A DNA stretch of 58,188 nt from Hyphomonadaceae bacterium. GTDB taxonomy: Bacteria > Pseudomonadota > Alphaproteobacteria > Caulobacterales > Aquidulcibacteraceae. A program made the translations under genes and the position numbers. The stretch spans positions 1 through 58,188 of the forward strand of contig JAEUMP010000018.1 in NCBI GenBank assembly GCA_016791445.1, written 5' to 3'. Below the pieces are notes generated by a model that did not search any database, was not told where the DNA came from, and saw nothing but the letters and a program-made list of their open reading frames with translations. Shown piece after piece: positions 34,458 through 42,776 of this stretch (positions are counted from its first letter, which is position 1; every line of letters begins with the position of its first letter).

Positions 34458-36418
34458 GCGACCAGCAGGTTCTTGCCGCCGTTGGCGGTCGCCAGTTCAG
34501 GTTTCGCGCGGAAAGCTACGGCGTAGGCGCGGGCCGCCTGGCTGCGGGCAAAGAGCGCCTGCAGCTTGGACACCGCTTCCGGCGCCGCCGCCGTCACCGC
34601 CTGACGGCGCGAGGCGCCGCCTTGACGGGCGCGGTTGGCGATGAAGTCGAGGTCGGGCGTTGCGAACACCGTGCCCGCGTTGACGCCTGCCTCGTTCAGC
34701 AGCGCGAGCGCGTTCTCCGAAGCGGACTTCGGCGCGACCGGCGGCGCGATCGGCGCTTCGTAGCCGATTGCAGGACCAACAGACCATTCACCGGCGTGGC
34801 GGTTGGCGGTTTCCGTCGTCGTCGCGTAGGCCGTCGGCGCGGACGGAGCGAAGGCGGTGCGGGCATACCGCTCGCCGACGCGCACCTTTTCCTCGACCAT
34901 ATCGTCATTCGCGATGACGTCCACGGACGCCGGCTTTTGCGCGACCGGAGCCTGCATGACCGGAGCTTGCGTGACCGGCGTCTGGCTGACCGCCGCCGCG
35001 TGGGCGATCGCGGAGAGGCGACGCTGGATGCCTTCGGCGTGCTTGTCGGCAGCCGCTTGCGCTTCTTCCGAGGCGCGGCGGGCTTCGTCCGCGGCTTCCT
35101 TGAGGCGCGAGAGTGTGGCCGTCGCGCTTTCTTCCATCGCGGCCGTCTCGTTGCGGATCATCTGCGCGACGCGGCGGGCGTCGGAGACGGCGCGACGGGT
35201 CGTGTCGCGGACGGCGCCGGCGGTGGCGTGCGCAGCTTGCGTCGCGGCGTCGGCGGACTGGCGGGCCGTATCGGTCAGCGCGGTGGCCTGGCTCAGCGCC
35301 TCAAGGGCGTTCACCACTGTCGCGTCGAGGCGTTGGCCCGCGGCCTTCGTCGCTTCGGCGGCCACGTTGATCGCCTGCGTGCGCTCGGCCATCAGTTGGG
35401 CGGACGACGCGAAGGACGTGAAGTGGCTCTGGAAGGTTTCGTCGGCGGCGACGAATTCCTGGCGCACCAGCTTCGACGTTTCGCGCATCAGGCGGATCTG
35501 GCGGCTGACGTTCTCGCCCATCGAGTCGGTCTGGGCGCGCAGTTCGGTGGTCAGGTCTTCGAAGGCGAGACGCTCGTTCTTGAGCGTCGCCGTCAGCGTG
35601 CCGGCGCCGTCACGGGCGCTGGTGACCGCTTCGTCGAAGACGATGGCGTTGCGGGCCGCGGCCGCTTCGAGTTCGGCGAACCGATCGAGCGCGGTTTCGA
35701 CAACCGTCTGCAGCGCGCCGATTTCCGCACGGACCGTGCGGCCGAGCGTGCGGGCGCGGGTCTCGGCTTCATCCGTCGGCGAAAGCGCTTGTTCAGCGAG
35801 CGCCGCGAGACGGCGCGTTTCTTCACGGACGCGGCGCGCTTCGCGGGCGGCGTTCGCGGTGTAGAGGATGAGCAGCGCCGGCGCGATCGCGATCGCCGCG
35901 ATCGCCACGAACACCGCCGGGTGGAGGCCGCGCAGCGCTTCCGCGCCGAGCACCGCCGCCGGCGTGCCGACAGCGACAGCAACCCAGGCGCCCGCCCACG
36001 TGAGGCCCCAGAAGCCGGCGCCCGCCGGCGCTTCGGCGGCGTCGCGGACTTCGGCTTCCTGCGCTTCGGCTTCGAGTTGCGCAAACACCGGCGCCATCGG
36101 CGCGTACGGCGCGTCGACGATGATCGGCTGCTCTTCAGCTTCTTCGACGGCATCGACCACATCGGCGTCGACTGGCTCGTCGATGAGCGCTTCCGGCTCG
36201 AAGGTGTCGAAGCGGCCTTCGAACGCGACGCCGAAGGAATCTTCGAAGTCGTCTTCAAGGCTCTTTTCGATCGCTGCCTGGAAGTCGGCGTCGAATTCAT
36301 TCTCCATCGCGGAGATGAAAACGGGTTCGGGGCCCACATTCGGGCCCGTGTCGTTGGCGGTTTCGGCGAGGAGGCGGAACTGTTCCGCCAGCTCTTCGTG
36401 AGTCAGGTCGTGTTTCAT
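34427..36418 (-). CDS. Large membrane-anchored coiled-coil protein, TipN-like paralogue A
   Basis: The protein is 663 aa from an ATG at 36418 (a GTG at 36427 is an alternative). The architecture in order: an acidic N-terminus (residues 1-115, with many DAVEEAEE stretches), two transmembrane helices around 135-200, a long Ala/Glu/Arg coiled coil of about 250 residues, a Pro/Gln-rich linker, and a conserved C-terminal domain (LDFIANRARQG, RRQAVTAAAPEAV, ending YLLVDAALG). It shares the coiled-coil core and C-terminal domain with the next gene. The topology (two helices then coiled coil) recalls TipN, the Caulobacter polarity protein. Function is inferred, and the call is uncertain. Confidence 0.75.
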   Translation of the reverse strand: MKHDLTHEELAEQFRLLAETANDTGPNVGPEPVFISAMENEFDADFQAAIEKSLEDDFEDSFGVAFEGRFDTFEPEALIDEPVDADVVDAVEEAEEQPIIVDAPYAPMAPVFAQLEAEAQEAEVRDAAEAPAGAGFWGLTWAGAWVAVAVGTPAAVLGAEALRGLHPAVFVAIAAIAIAPALLILYTANAAREARRVREETRRLAALAEQALSPTDEAETRARTLGRTVRAEIGALQTVVETALDRFAELEAAAARNAIVFDEAVTSARDGAGTLTATLKNERLAFEDLTTELRAQTDSMGENVSRQIRLMRETSKLVRQEFVAADETFQSHFTSFASSAQLMAERTQAINVAAEATKAAGQRLDATVVNALEALSQATALTDTARQSADAATQAAHATAGAVRDTTRRAVSDARRVAQMIRNETAAMEESATATLSRLKEAADEARRASEEAQAAADKHAEGIQRRLSAIAHAAAVSQTPVTQAPVMQAPVAQKPASVDVIANDDMVEEKVRVGERYARTAFAPSAPTAYATTTETANRHAGEWSVGPAIGYEAPIAPPVAPKSASENALALLNEAGVNAGTVFATPDLDFIANRARQGGASRRQAVTAAAPEAVSKLQALFARSQAARAYAVAFRAKPELATANGGKNLLVAYLLVDAALG

Positions 36419-36510
36419 GTGTCCCACGCTCCAGTAGGGCCTCTAACCGCTGCGGATATGCTGCGGGCCGAGGGTTCGCTGGACGGGGGAAGCAATTCAG
36501 GCGCCAGACG

Positions 36511-36540
36511 AAAAACGCGCCGGAGTTCCCCTCCGGCGCG
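36511..36540 (-). terminator. Intrinsic terminator
   Basis: A perfect 10-bp stem (CGCGCCGGAG / CTCCGGCGCG) with loop TTCCC, followed on the minus strand by TTTTT. It ends the transcript of paralogue B (36576-38579). Paralogue A must therefore have its own promoter in the 92-bp gap next to it. Confidence 0.9.
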
Positions 36541-36575
36541 CCATTCTGGTTCAGGCGAAGGTTAACCGCGTCGCG

Positions 36576-38579
36576 TCAGCTGGACGCGGCGTCGAGCAGC
36601 AGGAAGGCGCGGGTTGCGTCCGCTGTCATCGATGCGCGCCCCCGGCCGAGGAGATCGGCGAGACGGGCGCCTTCGGCTTCGAGGAAGCGGGCGGCCTGCT
36701 GACGCGAACCCGGGTTGGACTCCAGCAACTCCGAAAGTCGGCGCACCGCCTCGGGAGCAGCGTCGCGCACCGCGCGACGGCGGGCCTGCGTGCCGTTGCG
36801 CGCGCGCCCGGCGATGCGATCCAGCGCGCTGACGGAGAACGCCTCCTGAAGGTTCACGCCGGCGACGGCGAAGATGTCCGTGCTGCGCGGCGCGGGTTGC
36901 GCTACGGCCGGGCGCTGGGCGCTGCGCGGCGCAAAGGCCGCCGCCATGGAGACGCCGGACGGATGCTGCGCCGGCCTCGGCGCGGCGAGGGCCGGGGCCT
37001 GCTGGAAGGTCGGCGCGACGCGGTTCTCCTGCGGTCGGCGGAGCGCGAAGACCGGTCGCGCCTCGAACTCATTCGGCGCGGCGAACACGAGCGGGCGCGC
37101 CACCGGCGGCGGGAGGGCCGCGCTCTCGACGCTCTCGGCCTCGGTCCGGGTTGCAGGCTGCGTCTCGGCCTCGATGGCGCCCATCATGTCGCGCCACGTC
37201 CAGCGTTCGCGGCTGCTTCGCTCGGCGGCGACAGTCTCGTCGAGCGACAGGCGCGACTGCGGTCGTTCGGCGATCCGGACGCCGGATGCGCTGGAAGCGT
37301 CTTCGTTGCGACGGGGATCGGCGTCTGGCAGGCGGTCTGGCGCACGGGCGACCTGTCCGAGTCGCTCGGCCTCCATGCGATCGAACGCGCGGCGGTCGGT
37401 GTCGCGACGGGCGGCTTCGCGCTCCTTGGCGCCGTTGCCGGTGAAGAAGAACGGGCGGGATGACGGGGCAGGCGCTTGCGCGGGCTGGCGCGGCGGCAGG
37501 GCGCCCGTCGCGGCGCGGGCGCCTTCGGCGGCCGTGCGCGCAACATCTGCGGCTTCGCGGAGCCGTTCGAGCGCTGCCGCAGCCTCGCGTTCCACCGCCT
37601 GAGCCTCGGCGCGAATGAGTTCGGCGGCGCGCTTGGCGTCGTCGATGGCGCGTGTGGTGGTTTCGCGGACGGCGCCGGCGGTGGCGTTGGCGGCGAGAGT
37701 CGCCGCCTCCGTCGATTGCTTGGCCGCTTCGGTCAGGCTGGTCGCCTTGGCGAGCGTATCCAGCGCGCCGGCGAGCGCGCTCTCGAGACGTTGCGTGCTG
37801 TTGGTGGTCTGGGCCGCCGCCTGCGTGAGCATGGCGGTGCGGTCGCCCATCATCGCCGATGCGGCGCCGAAGGACTGCACGCGTTCTTCAAGAACCTGAT
37901 CGGCGGCGCGCAGGCAGGCGTCCGCCTCGCGGGCCGAGGAGGCGATGGCCTGGCTCTGCCGCCCGATGGTCTCCGCGACGCGCGCGGCCTGTGCATTCAG
38001 GTCTTCCGATATCTTCGAGAGCACGGCGCGCTCGCGCTCCAGCCCGCCGACGAGATGGCCCGCCCCTTGTTGCGCCGTCAGCGCCGCCTGATCGACGGCC
38101 TGGGTTTGGCGGGCGATGACGGCCTCGACCGCCTGAAGCTTCGCCAGCGTTTCGCCCAGAGACCGGTCGAGCGCGGCGATTTCCCCGCGCACGGAGATGC
38201 CGAGACGGCGGGCGGCGGCCTCTGCGACGGGGGACGGATTCATCATCCGGTCGGCAGCGTCGGCGAGTCGACGGGCCTGCGCCTGCGCGCGCACGCCTTC
38301 ACGGGCGGCAGCGCCGGCAAACACCAGCAACGCCGCCGGCAGCAGCGCCACGAAGACGAGGGCTGAGGTTTCGATCGATGTCAGCGAGGCGACGCCCTGC
38401 GGACCCAGCACCGCGATGGCGATGGTGAATGTCGCCGACACCCAGATCGCGGCCAGCACGAAGGCGGCCATGGCCATCCAGCCTCCGGCGCGCTCCACGA
38501 GGCGCATCGACGGCAGCGGTCGCTCGTGAGCGATGCGCGCATCGGCTTCGGTCAGGTCGTTTCGGTCAGCGTGTCCCAT
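36576..38579 (-). CDS. Large membrane-anchored coiled-coil protein, TipN-like paralogue B
   Basis: The protein is 667 aa starting MGHADRNDLTEAD. The order is a short N-terminus, two transmembrane helices (about 33-58 and 72-92), a long coiled coil to about 365, a Pro/Ala/Arg linker, and a C-terminal domain (LDRIAGRARNG, RRRAVRDAAPEAV, ending AFLLLDAASS). Core identity with paralogue A is high: ATAGAVR(D/E)TT, then RA..DA.R.A..IR.E in both. Its N-terminus lacks the long acidic tail of A. Terminated by its own hairpin. A role in polarity or envelope organisation is inferred from topology; no enzyme domain is present. Confidence 0.75.
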   Translation of the reverse strand: MGHADRNDLTEADARIAHERPLPSMRLVERAGGWMAMAAFVLAAIWVSATFTIAIAVLGPQGVASLTSIETSALVFVALLPAALLVFAGAAAREGVRAQAQARRLADAADRMMNPSPVAEAAARRLGISVRGEIAALDRSLGETLAKLQAVEAVIARQTQAVDQAALTAQQGAGHLVGGLERERAVLSKISEDLNAQAARVAETIGRQSQAIASSAREADACLRAADQVLEERVQSFGAASAMMGDRTAMLTQAAAQTTNSTQRLESALAGALDTLAKATSLTEAAKQSTEAATLAANATAGAVRETTTRAIDDAKRAAELIRAEAQAVEREAAAALERLREAADVARTAAEGARAATGALPPRQPAQAPAPSSRPFFFTGNGAKEREAARRDTDRRAFDRMEAERLGQVARAPDRLPDADPRRNEDASSASGVRIAERPQSRLSLDETVAAERSSRERWTWRDMMGAIEAETQPATRTEAESVESAALPPPVARPLVFAAPNEFEARPVFALRRPQENRVAPTFQQAPALAAPRPAQHPSGVSMAAAFAPRSAQRPAVAQPAPRSTDIFAVAGVNLQEAFSVSALDRIAGRARNGTQARRRAVRDAAPEAVRRLSELLESNPGSRQQAARFLEAEGARLADLLGRGRASMTADATRAFLLLDAASS

Positions 38580-38788
38580 GGCGGTCTCTTTCCCGCCGAC
38601 AGGCGCGTCCCACGACGCGCTCCGAACGGCGAACGGCATGGCGCACAAGGTTACTCGCGCGCGTCAGCGCGGTTATCGAAACGTTTAAATCTTGTCAGGA
38701 CAAGGGCGTACGCGCTCGTGGGCGCGATTCTCACGCTACGGGCGACAAAATCCGCCCTCAGGACGCCCCGCTGCGCGATCGGGGACGT

Positions 38789-38962
38789 TCAGCGCAGGTC
38801 GCAACCGCCCGTGTCGAAGCCGGCTGTGCGCTGGCTGCACATGCCCGCGTCGGCGCCCTTCAGCGGGCAGGGCTCGGTCTTTGCCGGTTCGACGCTCACG
38901 CCGATCCAGCTCAACGCCAGCGCAATTATCATGTCACGCACGACGATCAGTGCGGCGATCAT
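38789..38962 (-). CDS. Small protein with four cysteines, 57 aa
   Basis: ATG at 38962 with GAGGG seven bases upstream. The N-terminus is hydrophobic (IAALIVVRDMIIALALSWIGV), so it is anchored or secreted. The second half has four Cys (EPCPLKG, GMCSQRT, TGGCDLR plus the opening pattern), like a small disulfide- or metal-binding peptide. The 209 bp after its stop up to the paralogue B start hold only a likely promoter. It is divergent from the MerC-like gene. No family recognised. Confidence 0.55.
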   Translation of the reverse strand: MIAALIVVRDMIIALALSWIGVSVEPAKTEPCPLKGADAGMCSQRTAGFDTGGCDLR

Positions 38963-39094
38963 GTGCGACTCCCTCGCCATCCGAGGCTGCGTTTTGCGCC
39001 TTTCGGGTTCCCCGGGCAAGGGGGTGTCGGATACGGGCAGGAATTTTCCGCACGCTCGCTTGACGATGTTCCCGCGATGGGCGAGTGTGCAGAC

Positions 39095-39107
39095 GTTATA
39101 TTGTAAC
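39095..39107. promoter_or_regulatory. Palindromic operator candidate, Zur-like
   Basis: GTTATATTGTAAC is a 6-1-6 palindrome with one mismatch, AT-rich in a GC-rich setting, 11 bp before the TTG start of the MerC-like gene. It resembles alphaproteobacterial Zur operators (GTTATAnnATAAC type). Metal control of the MerC-like gene is inference; MerR-type sites are less similar. Confidence 0.4.
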
Positions 39108-39117
39108 CGGGTGGGTT

Positions 39118-39495
39118 TTGAACGAAATCGGCGTCTCCGCCGCAGCGCCGCAGTCGCTGCACGCACACCCGCCCCGGGAGACGCGCTCGCACTGGGCGCA
39201 TGTCGTGGTGGTGGCGCTGCACACGATCTGTTGCGGCCTGCCGATACTGGCCTCCGTGGCGGGACTTGCCGCGAGCGCGGCGCTTGTCGGGGGCGTGCTG
39301 CGTTTCCACTCGTTCCTGCACACGCACGAAATGTGGCTGCTTGTCATTTCCGGCGCCCTCGTGATCGCCGGCTGGGTCGCGGAGCGTCGTTTCCTTCACC
39401 GCGCGGGCGGCAGGATTTCGACATTGTTCTGGGTGTCGCTGGCCTGCTTTATCTTCAACGCGGCGATCGTCGCGGGTCACCGCATCGGCGGCTGA
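39118..39495 (+). CDS. MerC-domain membrane protein
   Basis: The protein is 125 aa from a TTG (MNEIGVSAAAP), with GGTGGG in front; an in-frame GTG at 39085 would put the operator candidate inside the gene. HTICCGLPILASVAG carries the paired Cys typical of MerC and its metal-handling relatives. Four membrane helices are visible. The HAHP start and HTHEMW loop add His residues. Most such genes are not linked to mer operons; metal transport or sensing is the probable role, and no mercury genes are adjacent. Confidence 0.8.
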   Translation: MNEIGVSAAAPQSLHAHPPRETRSHWAHVVVVALHTICCGLPILASVAGLAASAALVGGVLRFHSFLHTHEMWLLVISGALVIAGWVAERRFLHRAGGRISTLFWVSLACFIFNAAIVAGHRIGG

Positions 39496-39531
39496 CCGCT
39501 TCGGCGTGTCTTCGAAAAGTCCTGAAAGCGA

Positions 39532-39607
<76 letters not shown>

Positions 39608-39716
39608 ATCGCACGGGAGCGAATCGACACTCGCTCCTGACGCGAAGGGGGCGGACCATACAGTCGCGCTTCCGAATTGCAATACGGTCTTTTGAGTGAC
39701 GGCAGAGGAGCGTCCG

Positions 39717-40037
39717 ATGCGCCTGCGGTTCTTCTTCGACGCGGGATCCGGGACATGTTTCTGGACGGCCGATCAGGAGGCGCATTCGGCCTTCGGCGAC
39801 TACGCCGTGGCGACGGAGGCGCTGGCCCTGCCGTCTGCGCTCTGCGCGTGGGGAGAGGCGCTCCTCGCGCGCTTCGATGCATCGATCGACTGGGCGGACC
39901 CGGCGGCGGCCTCGTCCTGGTCGCAGGCCGACCATGAGCGGTTTGCGTCGGACGCGCGCGCATTTCTCGCGGAAGTGGTCGCTCGCCGTCCGGATATCGA
40001 GTTTGTGGACTGCCTGCGGACGGCTGCGGCGACGTAG
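39717..40037 (+). CDS. Hypothetical protein, 106 aa
   Basis: ATG at 39717 with GAGGAG seven bases before it. It starts MRLRFFFDAGSGTCFW and continues as a helical, moderately acidic protein (FDASIDWADPAAAS, DHERFASDARAFLAEVV). No signal or membrane segment. I recognise no family. It lies between tRNA-Lys and a lipoprotein gene. Confidence 0.6.
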   Translation: MRLRFFFDAGSGTCFWTADQEAHSAFGDYAVATEALALPSALCAWGEALLARFDASIDWADPAAASSWSQADHERFASDARAFLAEVVARRPDIEFVDCLRTAAAT

Positions 40038-40107
40038 GATGCATCCGAAGCCGCTGCCAGGTGCATCCTGACAGCATGGCGCTGCGGCGCGAAGGGAGTG
40101 GTTGGTC

Positions 40108-40650
40108 ATGATGCGGTTCGGCTTGTGCGCACTGGCGCTGTTCGGGATGGCTGCTTGCTCGCCGGGGCCCGTGTCGGTGCAGACCGAGGACGGCGAGACG
40201 GTCCAGATCGGCGGACGCGGCGGGTACACTCTGCAGGTCGTCGGCGACGACGCCGAGCGGATCTTCGTCGTGACGGCGCCGGACGGGCGATCGGCGGCGG
40301 CGAGGGCTGCGGGCGAAACGTCGTCGTTATTGGGCGCGGCCGAGGCGCAGAACCTCATTTCCACGCATCAGGCGGCGCTCGCGGCGGCGCCCGCCGGCGA
40401 GGACGTGTCGATCCGCGTGCCAGGGTTCACCTTGGAGGTGACCGATGGCGGCGCGGACGGCCGGGATCGCGTGAAGATGCGCGCGATGGGAATCGATCTG
40501 GATGTCGACGCCGACGAGACGGACGCCGGCGACCGAGCCGTAGTGCGCATTGGCGGCGTCGACGAAAAGTCGGCGCGTGAATTCATCGAAGGCGCGGACG
40601 GGCTTTCCGCGGAAACCCGGGCTGAGATGATGAAGAAGCTCGGCCTATAG
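40108..40650 (+). CDS. Lipoprotein of unknown function
   Basis: The protein is 180 aa from an ATG with GGGAG nine bases upstream. MMRFGLCALALFGMAAC is a lipoprotein signal. The mature part is rich in Asp/Glu with VQTEDGETVQIGG, a beta-rich segment, then GGADGRDRVKMRAMGIDLDVD and a helical AREFIEGADGLSAETRAEMMKKLGL end. The beta-rich repeats recall RAMP-like or auto-inhibitory domains, but nothing definite. It is followed by a methyltransferase gene with a 32-bp gap. Confidence 0.68.
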   Translation: MMRFGLCALALFGMAACSPGPVSVQTEDGETVQIGGRGGYTLQVVGDDAERIFVVTAPDGRSAAARAAGETSSLLGAAEAQNLISTHQAALAAAPAGEDVSIRVPGFTLEVTDGGADGRDRVKMRAMGIDLDVDADETDAGDRAVVRIGGVDEKSAREFIEGADGLSAETRAEMMKKLGL

Positions 40651-40682
40651 TGAGGTTCGCCGAGGCGCAGTAATCTCGGCGC

Positions 40683-41420
40683 ATGCGCGTCGATGTTCTC
40701 GCCCTCCAGCGCTTCTATGCTTCGCGACTTGGCGAGGCCGCGCGCGCCGCGGCTTCGCGGCGTCTAGAGACGCTGTGGCCGTCCGGCGTCGGGCTCGATA
40801 TTCTCGGCGTCGGCTATGCGGGCCCGCTGTTGGCGCCGTGGCGTGGCGTTGCTCGCCGGACCGTTTCCTTCATGCCGGAGGCGCAAGGCGCTGAGCGCTG
40901 GCCCGCCGACGCCGCCGCCGCCGTGGTGCTCGGCGACGAGTTGCGCCTGCCTTTCGCCGACGCCGTCTTCGATCGCGCCGTCCTCGTACACGCCCTCGAA
41001 GAGGCGACCGCGCCGCGTCAGTTCCTGCGCGAGGTCTGGCGCGTGATGGCGCCGGAGGGCCGCCTCGTCGTCATCGTCGCGAACCGCGCCGGTTTGTGGG
41101 CGCTGGGCGATGGAACGCCGTTCGGCTCGGGAAGACCGTACTCGCGACGTCAGCTGGGCAGGCTGCTGGGCGAGGCGATGTTCGAACCAACCGCCTCTGC
41201 GGTGGCGCTGCACGCCCTGCCCTGGGAATGGGCGAGCGGACTTGCAGACGGACTGGAGAGCGCCGGGCGGATGCTCCGTTCGCCGTTCGGCGGGATCGTG
41301 ATGATGGAGGCGGTGAAGCGATTGTACGCTGCGGGTGCGAAGGAAGGGCGAGAAATCCTTCTCGCCAAAGGCCCGGTCCATGCTGCACCGCACTTGCGAA
41401 AGCCCGGCGCATCGGATTGA
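40683..41420 (+). CDS. Class I SAM-dependent methyltransferase-like protein
   Basis: The protein is 245 aa. A Rossmann-like pattern is present: GLDILGVGYAGPLLAPW in the SAM-loop position (a degenerate GxGxG), LPFADAVFDRAVLVHALEEA, VWRVMAPEGRLVVIV and RQLGRLLGEAMFEPT. This alphaproteobacterial group has a weak motif I, so catalysis is not certain. It precedes the P-II gene by 8 bp and may be cotranscribed with it. Confidence 0.82.
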   Translation: MRVDVLALQRFYASRLGEAARAAASRRLETLWPSGVGLDILGVGYAGPLLAPWRGVARRTVSFMPEAQGAERWPADAAAAVVLGDELRLPFADAVFDRAVLVHALEEATAPRQFLREVWRVMAPEGRLVVIVANRAGLWALGDGTPFGSGRPYSRRQLGRLLGEAMFEPTASAVALHALPWEWASGLADGLESAGRMLRSPFGGIVMMEAVKRLYAAGAKEGREILLAKGPVHAAPHLRKPGASD

Positions 41421-41428
41421 TTGCGTTC

Positions 41429-41773
41429 ATGAAGCTCGTCACCGCCATCATCAAACCGAGTCGTCTCGACCCCGTGCTCGAAGCGTTGAAGGAAGCCGGC
41501 GCCACGGGATTGACGGTCACGGAAGTGCGCGGTTTCGGCCGGCAGAAGGGCAAGACGGAAGTCTATCGCGGCGCCGAATATGCGGTGAAGCTGCTGCCGA
41601 AGATGAAGCTTGAAATCGTGTGTCCGAGCGATCGCTGGGAGCGCATCGTCGATGCCGTCGTGGATGCGGCCCGCAGCGGCAAGATCGGCGACGGCAAGGT
41701 GTGGGTCGGCGATCTCGACACCGTCGTGCGCGTGCGCACGGGAGAGCGCGACGATCAGGCCGTGCTCGATTAA
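41429..41773 (+). CDS. P-II nitrogen regulatory protein
   Basis: The protein is 114 aa, the standard P-II length. MKLVTAIIKPSRLDPV, the T-loop GKTEVYRGAEYAVKLLPK (with Tyr51 for uridylylation intact) and GKIGDGKVWVGDLDTVVRVRTGE are clear GlnB/GlnK features. It signals nitrogen and 2-oxoglutarate status. No amtB or glnA is adjacent, so it is an orphan copy. It overlaps the next gene's end by 4 bases on the opposite strand. Confidence 0.92.
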   Translation: MKLVTAIIKPSRLDPVLEALKEAGATGLTVTEVRGFGRQKGKTEVYRGAEYAVKLLPKMKLEIVCPSDRWERIVDAVVDAARSGKIGDGKVWVGDLDTVVRVRTGERDDQAVLD

Positions 41774-42123
41774 GCAGGCGTTCGATTGAGCGTCAGCGGA
41801 TGGCGCGCATTGGCCTGAAGCCAGACGCCCTCCAGTTTGCCGTCCATGGCGGCAGCGCCCTCAAATCGCCCGCTGACTGCCGACGCTTCGATGATGATGC
41901 GGTCCGGGCGCGTGGATGCAGCGCGTATCGGGAAATGTTGGTCACCTCCGGAATCGCCAATCCGGAGCATGCCGGCGCCGTGATTCCGGATCGTGAAGGT
42001 CAAAGCGACCCCATCGCCAGTCTTGCCGAGGCGTCCACGCCACACGCCCTCCAGGGATACGCGCTCTTCGGCGTAGGAGGCAGCGGGCAGGAGGACCGCC
42101 GCGAGCAGGGCCCGCCGGCGCAT
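41770..42123 (-). CDS. Small secreted hypothetical protein
   Basis: The protein is 117 aa with a signal peptide ([18 protein letters not shown], cut before EER). The mature part begins SLEGVWRGRLGKTGDG and is beta-rich (VALTFTIRNHGAGMLRIGDSGG, EGVWLQANARHPLTL), like a small calycin or lipocalin-type barrel. The start overlaps the metW stop by one base, so it is the last gene of the metX-metW operon. Function unknown. Confidence 0.68.
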   Translation of the reverse strand: MRRRALLAAVLLPAASYAEERVSLEGVWRGRLGKTGDGVALTFTIRNHGAGMLRIGDSGGDQHFPIRAASTRPDRIIIEASAVSGRFEGAAAMDGKLEGVWLQANARHPLTLNRTPA

Positions 42124-42776
42124 CAGGCCCGCAGCTTGACGACATCGGTCGCCGGACGAACGGCGGAGTCAGTCGCCACGACGGCGAACACGACGTCCTC
42201 GGCGAACCAGTTCGCGCGCCACAATGTCTGCGCGAAGGGCGACCCGGCATGGCCGCCGCTGATCGGCACGCCGCGTTCGATCATCAGGCCAAGACTCGCG
42301 CACAGCTCCGCGAAGTCCCGCACGGTGCAGAGATGGATGTTGCCGGTCTCGTGCCAACTCGACGGCAGCGACGGGTTCACCGGCATGCGTCCGCCGAAGA
42401 GGAGCGCCATGCGCGTTCTCCAGTGTCCGAAATTCGGCAGCGACACGATCACCCGGTGGCCGATGCGCGCAAGCTCCGCAAGGACCTCGCCCGGGCGATG
42501 CACGGCCTGGATCGTCTTCGAGAGAATGACGTAGTCGAACGCGCCATCGGGGAAGAACTGCAGGTCACGGTCGGCGTCGCCCTGCACCACCGCGAGACCC
42601 TTGGCGACGCAGGCGTTCACGCCGGCTTGCGACAATTCCATGCCGCGTCCTTTGACGCGCTTCTCGGCGATCAGCTTCTGCAGGAGCGCGCCGTCTCCAC
42701 AGCCCACATCGAGCACCCGCGCGCCTTCATGCACGAGCGCCGAGATGACTTCATAATCCGCACGCGCCTGTTTCAT
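42123..42776 (-). CDS. metW: Methionine biosynthesis protein MetW
   Basis: The protein is 217 aa. It has a class I methyltransferase fold: [18 protein letters not shown] (SAM motif), [31 protein letters not shown], and the family-typical [25 protein letters not shown] split near residues 105-130. MetW activates or partners MetX in many proteobacteria. Its ATG overlaps the metX stop (ATGA). Confidence 0.93.
   Translation of the reverse strand: MKQARADYEVISALVHEGARVLDVGCGDGALLQKLIAEKRVKGRGMELSQAGVNACVAKGLAVVQGDADRDLQFFPDGAFDYVILSKTIQAVHRPGEVLAELARIGHRVIVSLPNFGHWRTRMALLFGGRMPVNPSLPSSWHETGNIHLCTVRDFAELCASLGLMIERGVPISGGHAGSPFAQTLWRANWFAEDVVFAVVATDSAVRPATDVVKLRA

Noticed and set aside
34364-36565. 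733-codon open frame antisense to coiled-coil protein A
   Set aside because: Arg/Gly-rich shadow of a repetitive Ala/Glu coding sequence; the minus-strand protein has membrane helices and a conserved C-terminal domain.
38660-38700. Possible CtrA box (TTAA-N7-TTAA) before coiled-coil protein B
   Set aside because: The minus-strand read gives TTAA-N8-ATAA, with wrong spacing and a mismatch; too weak to annotate.
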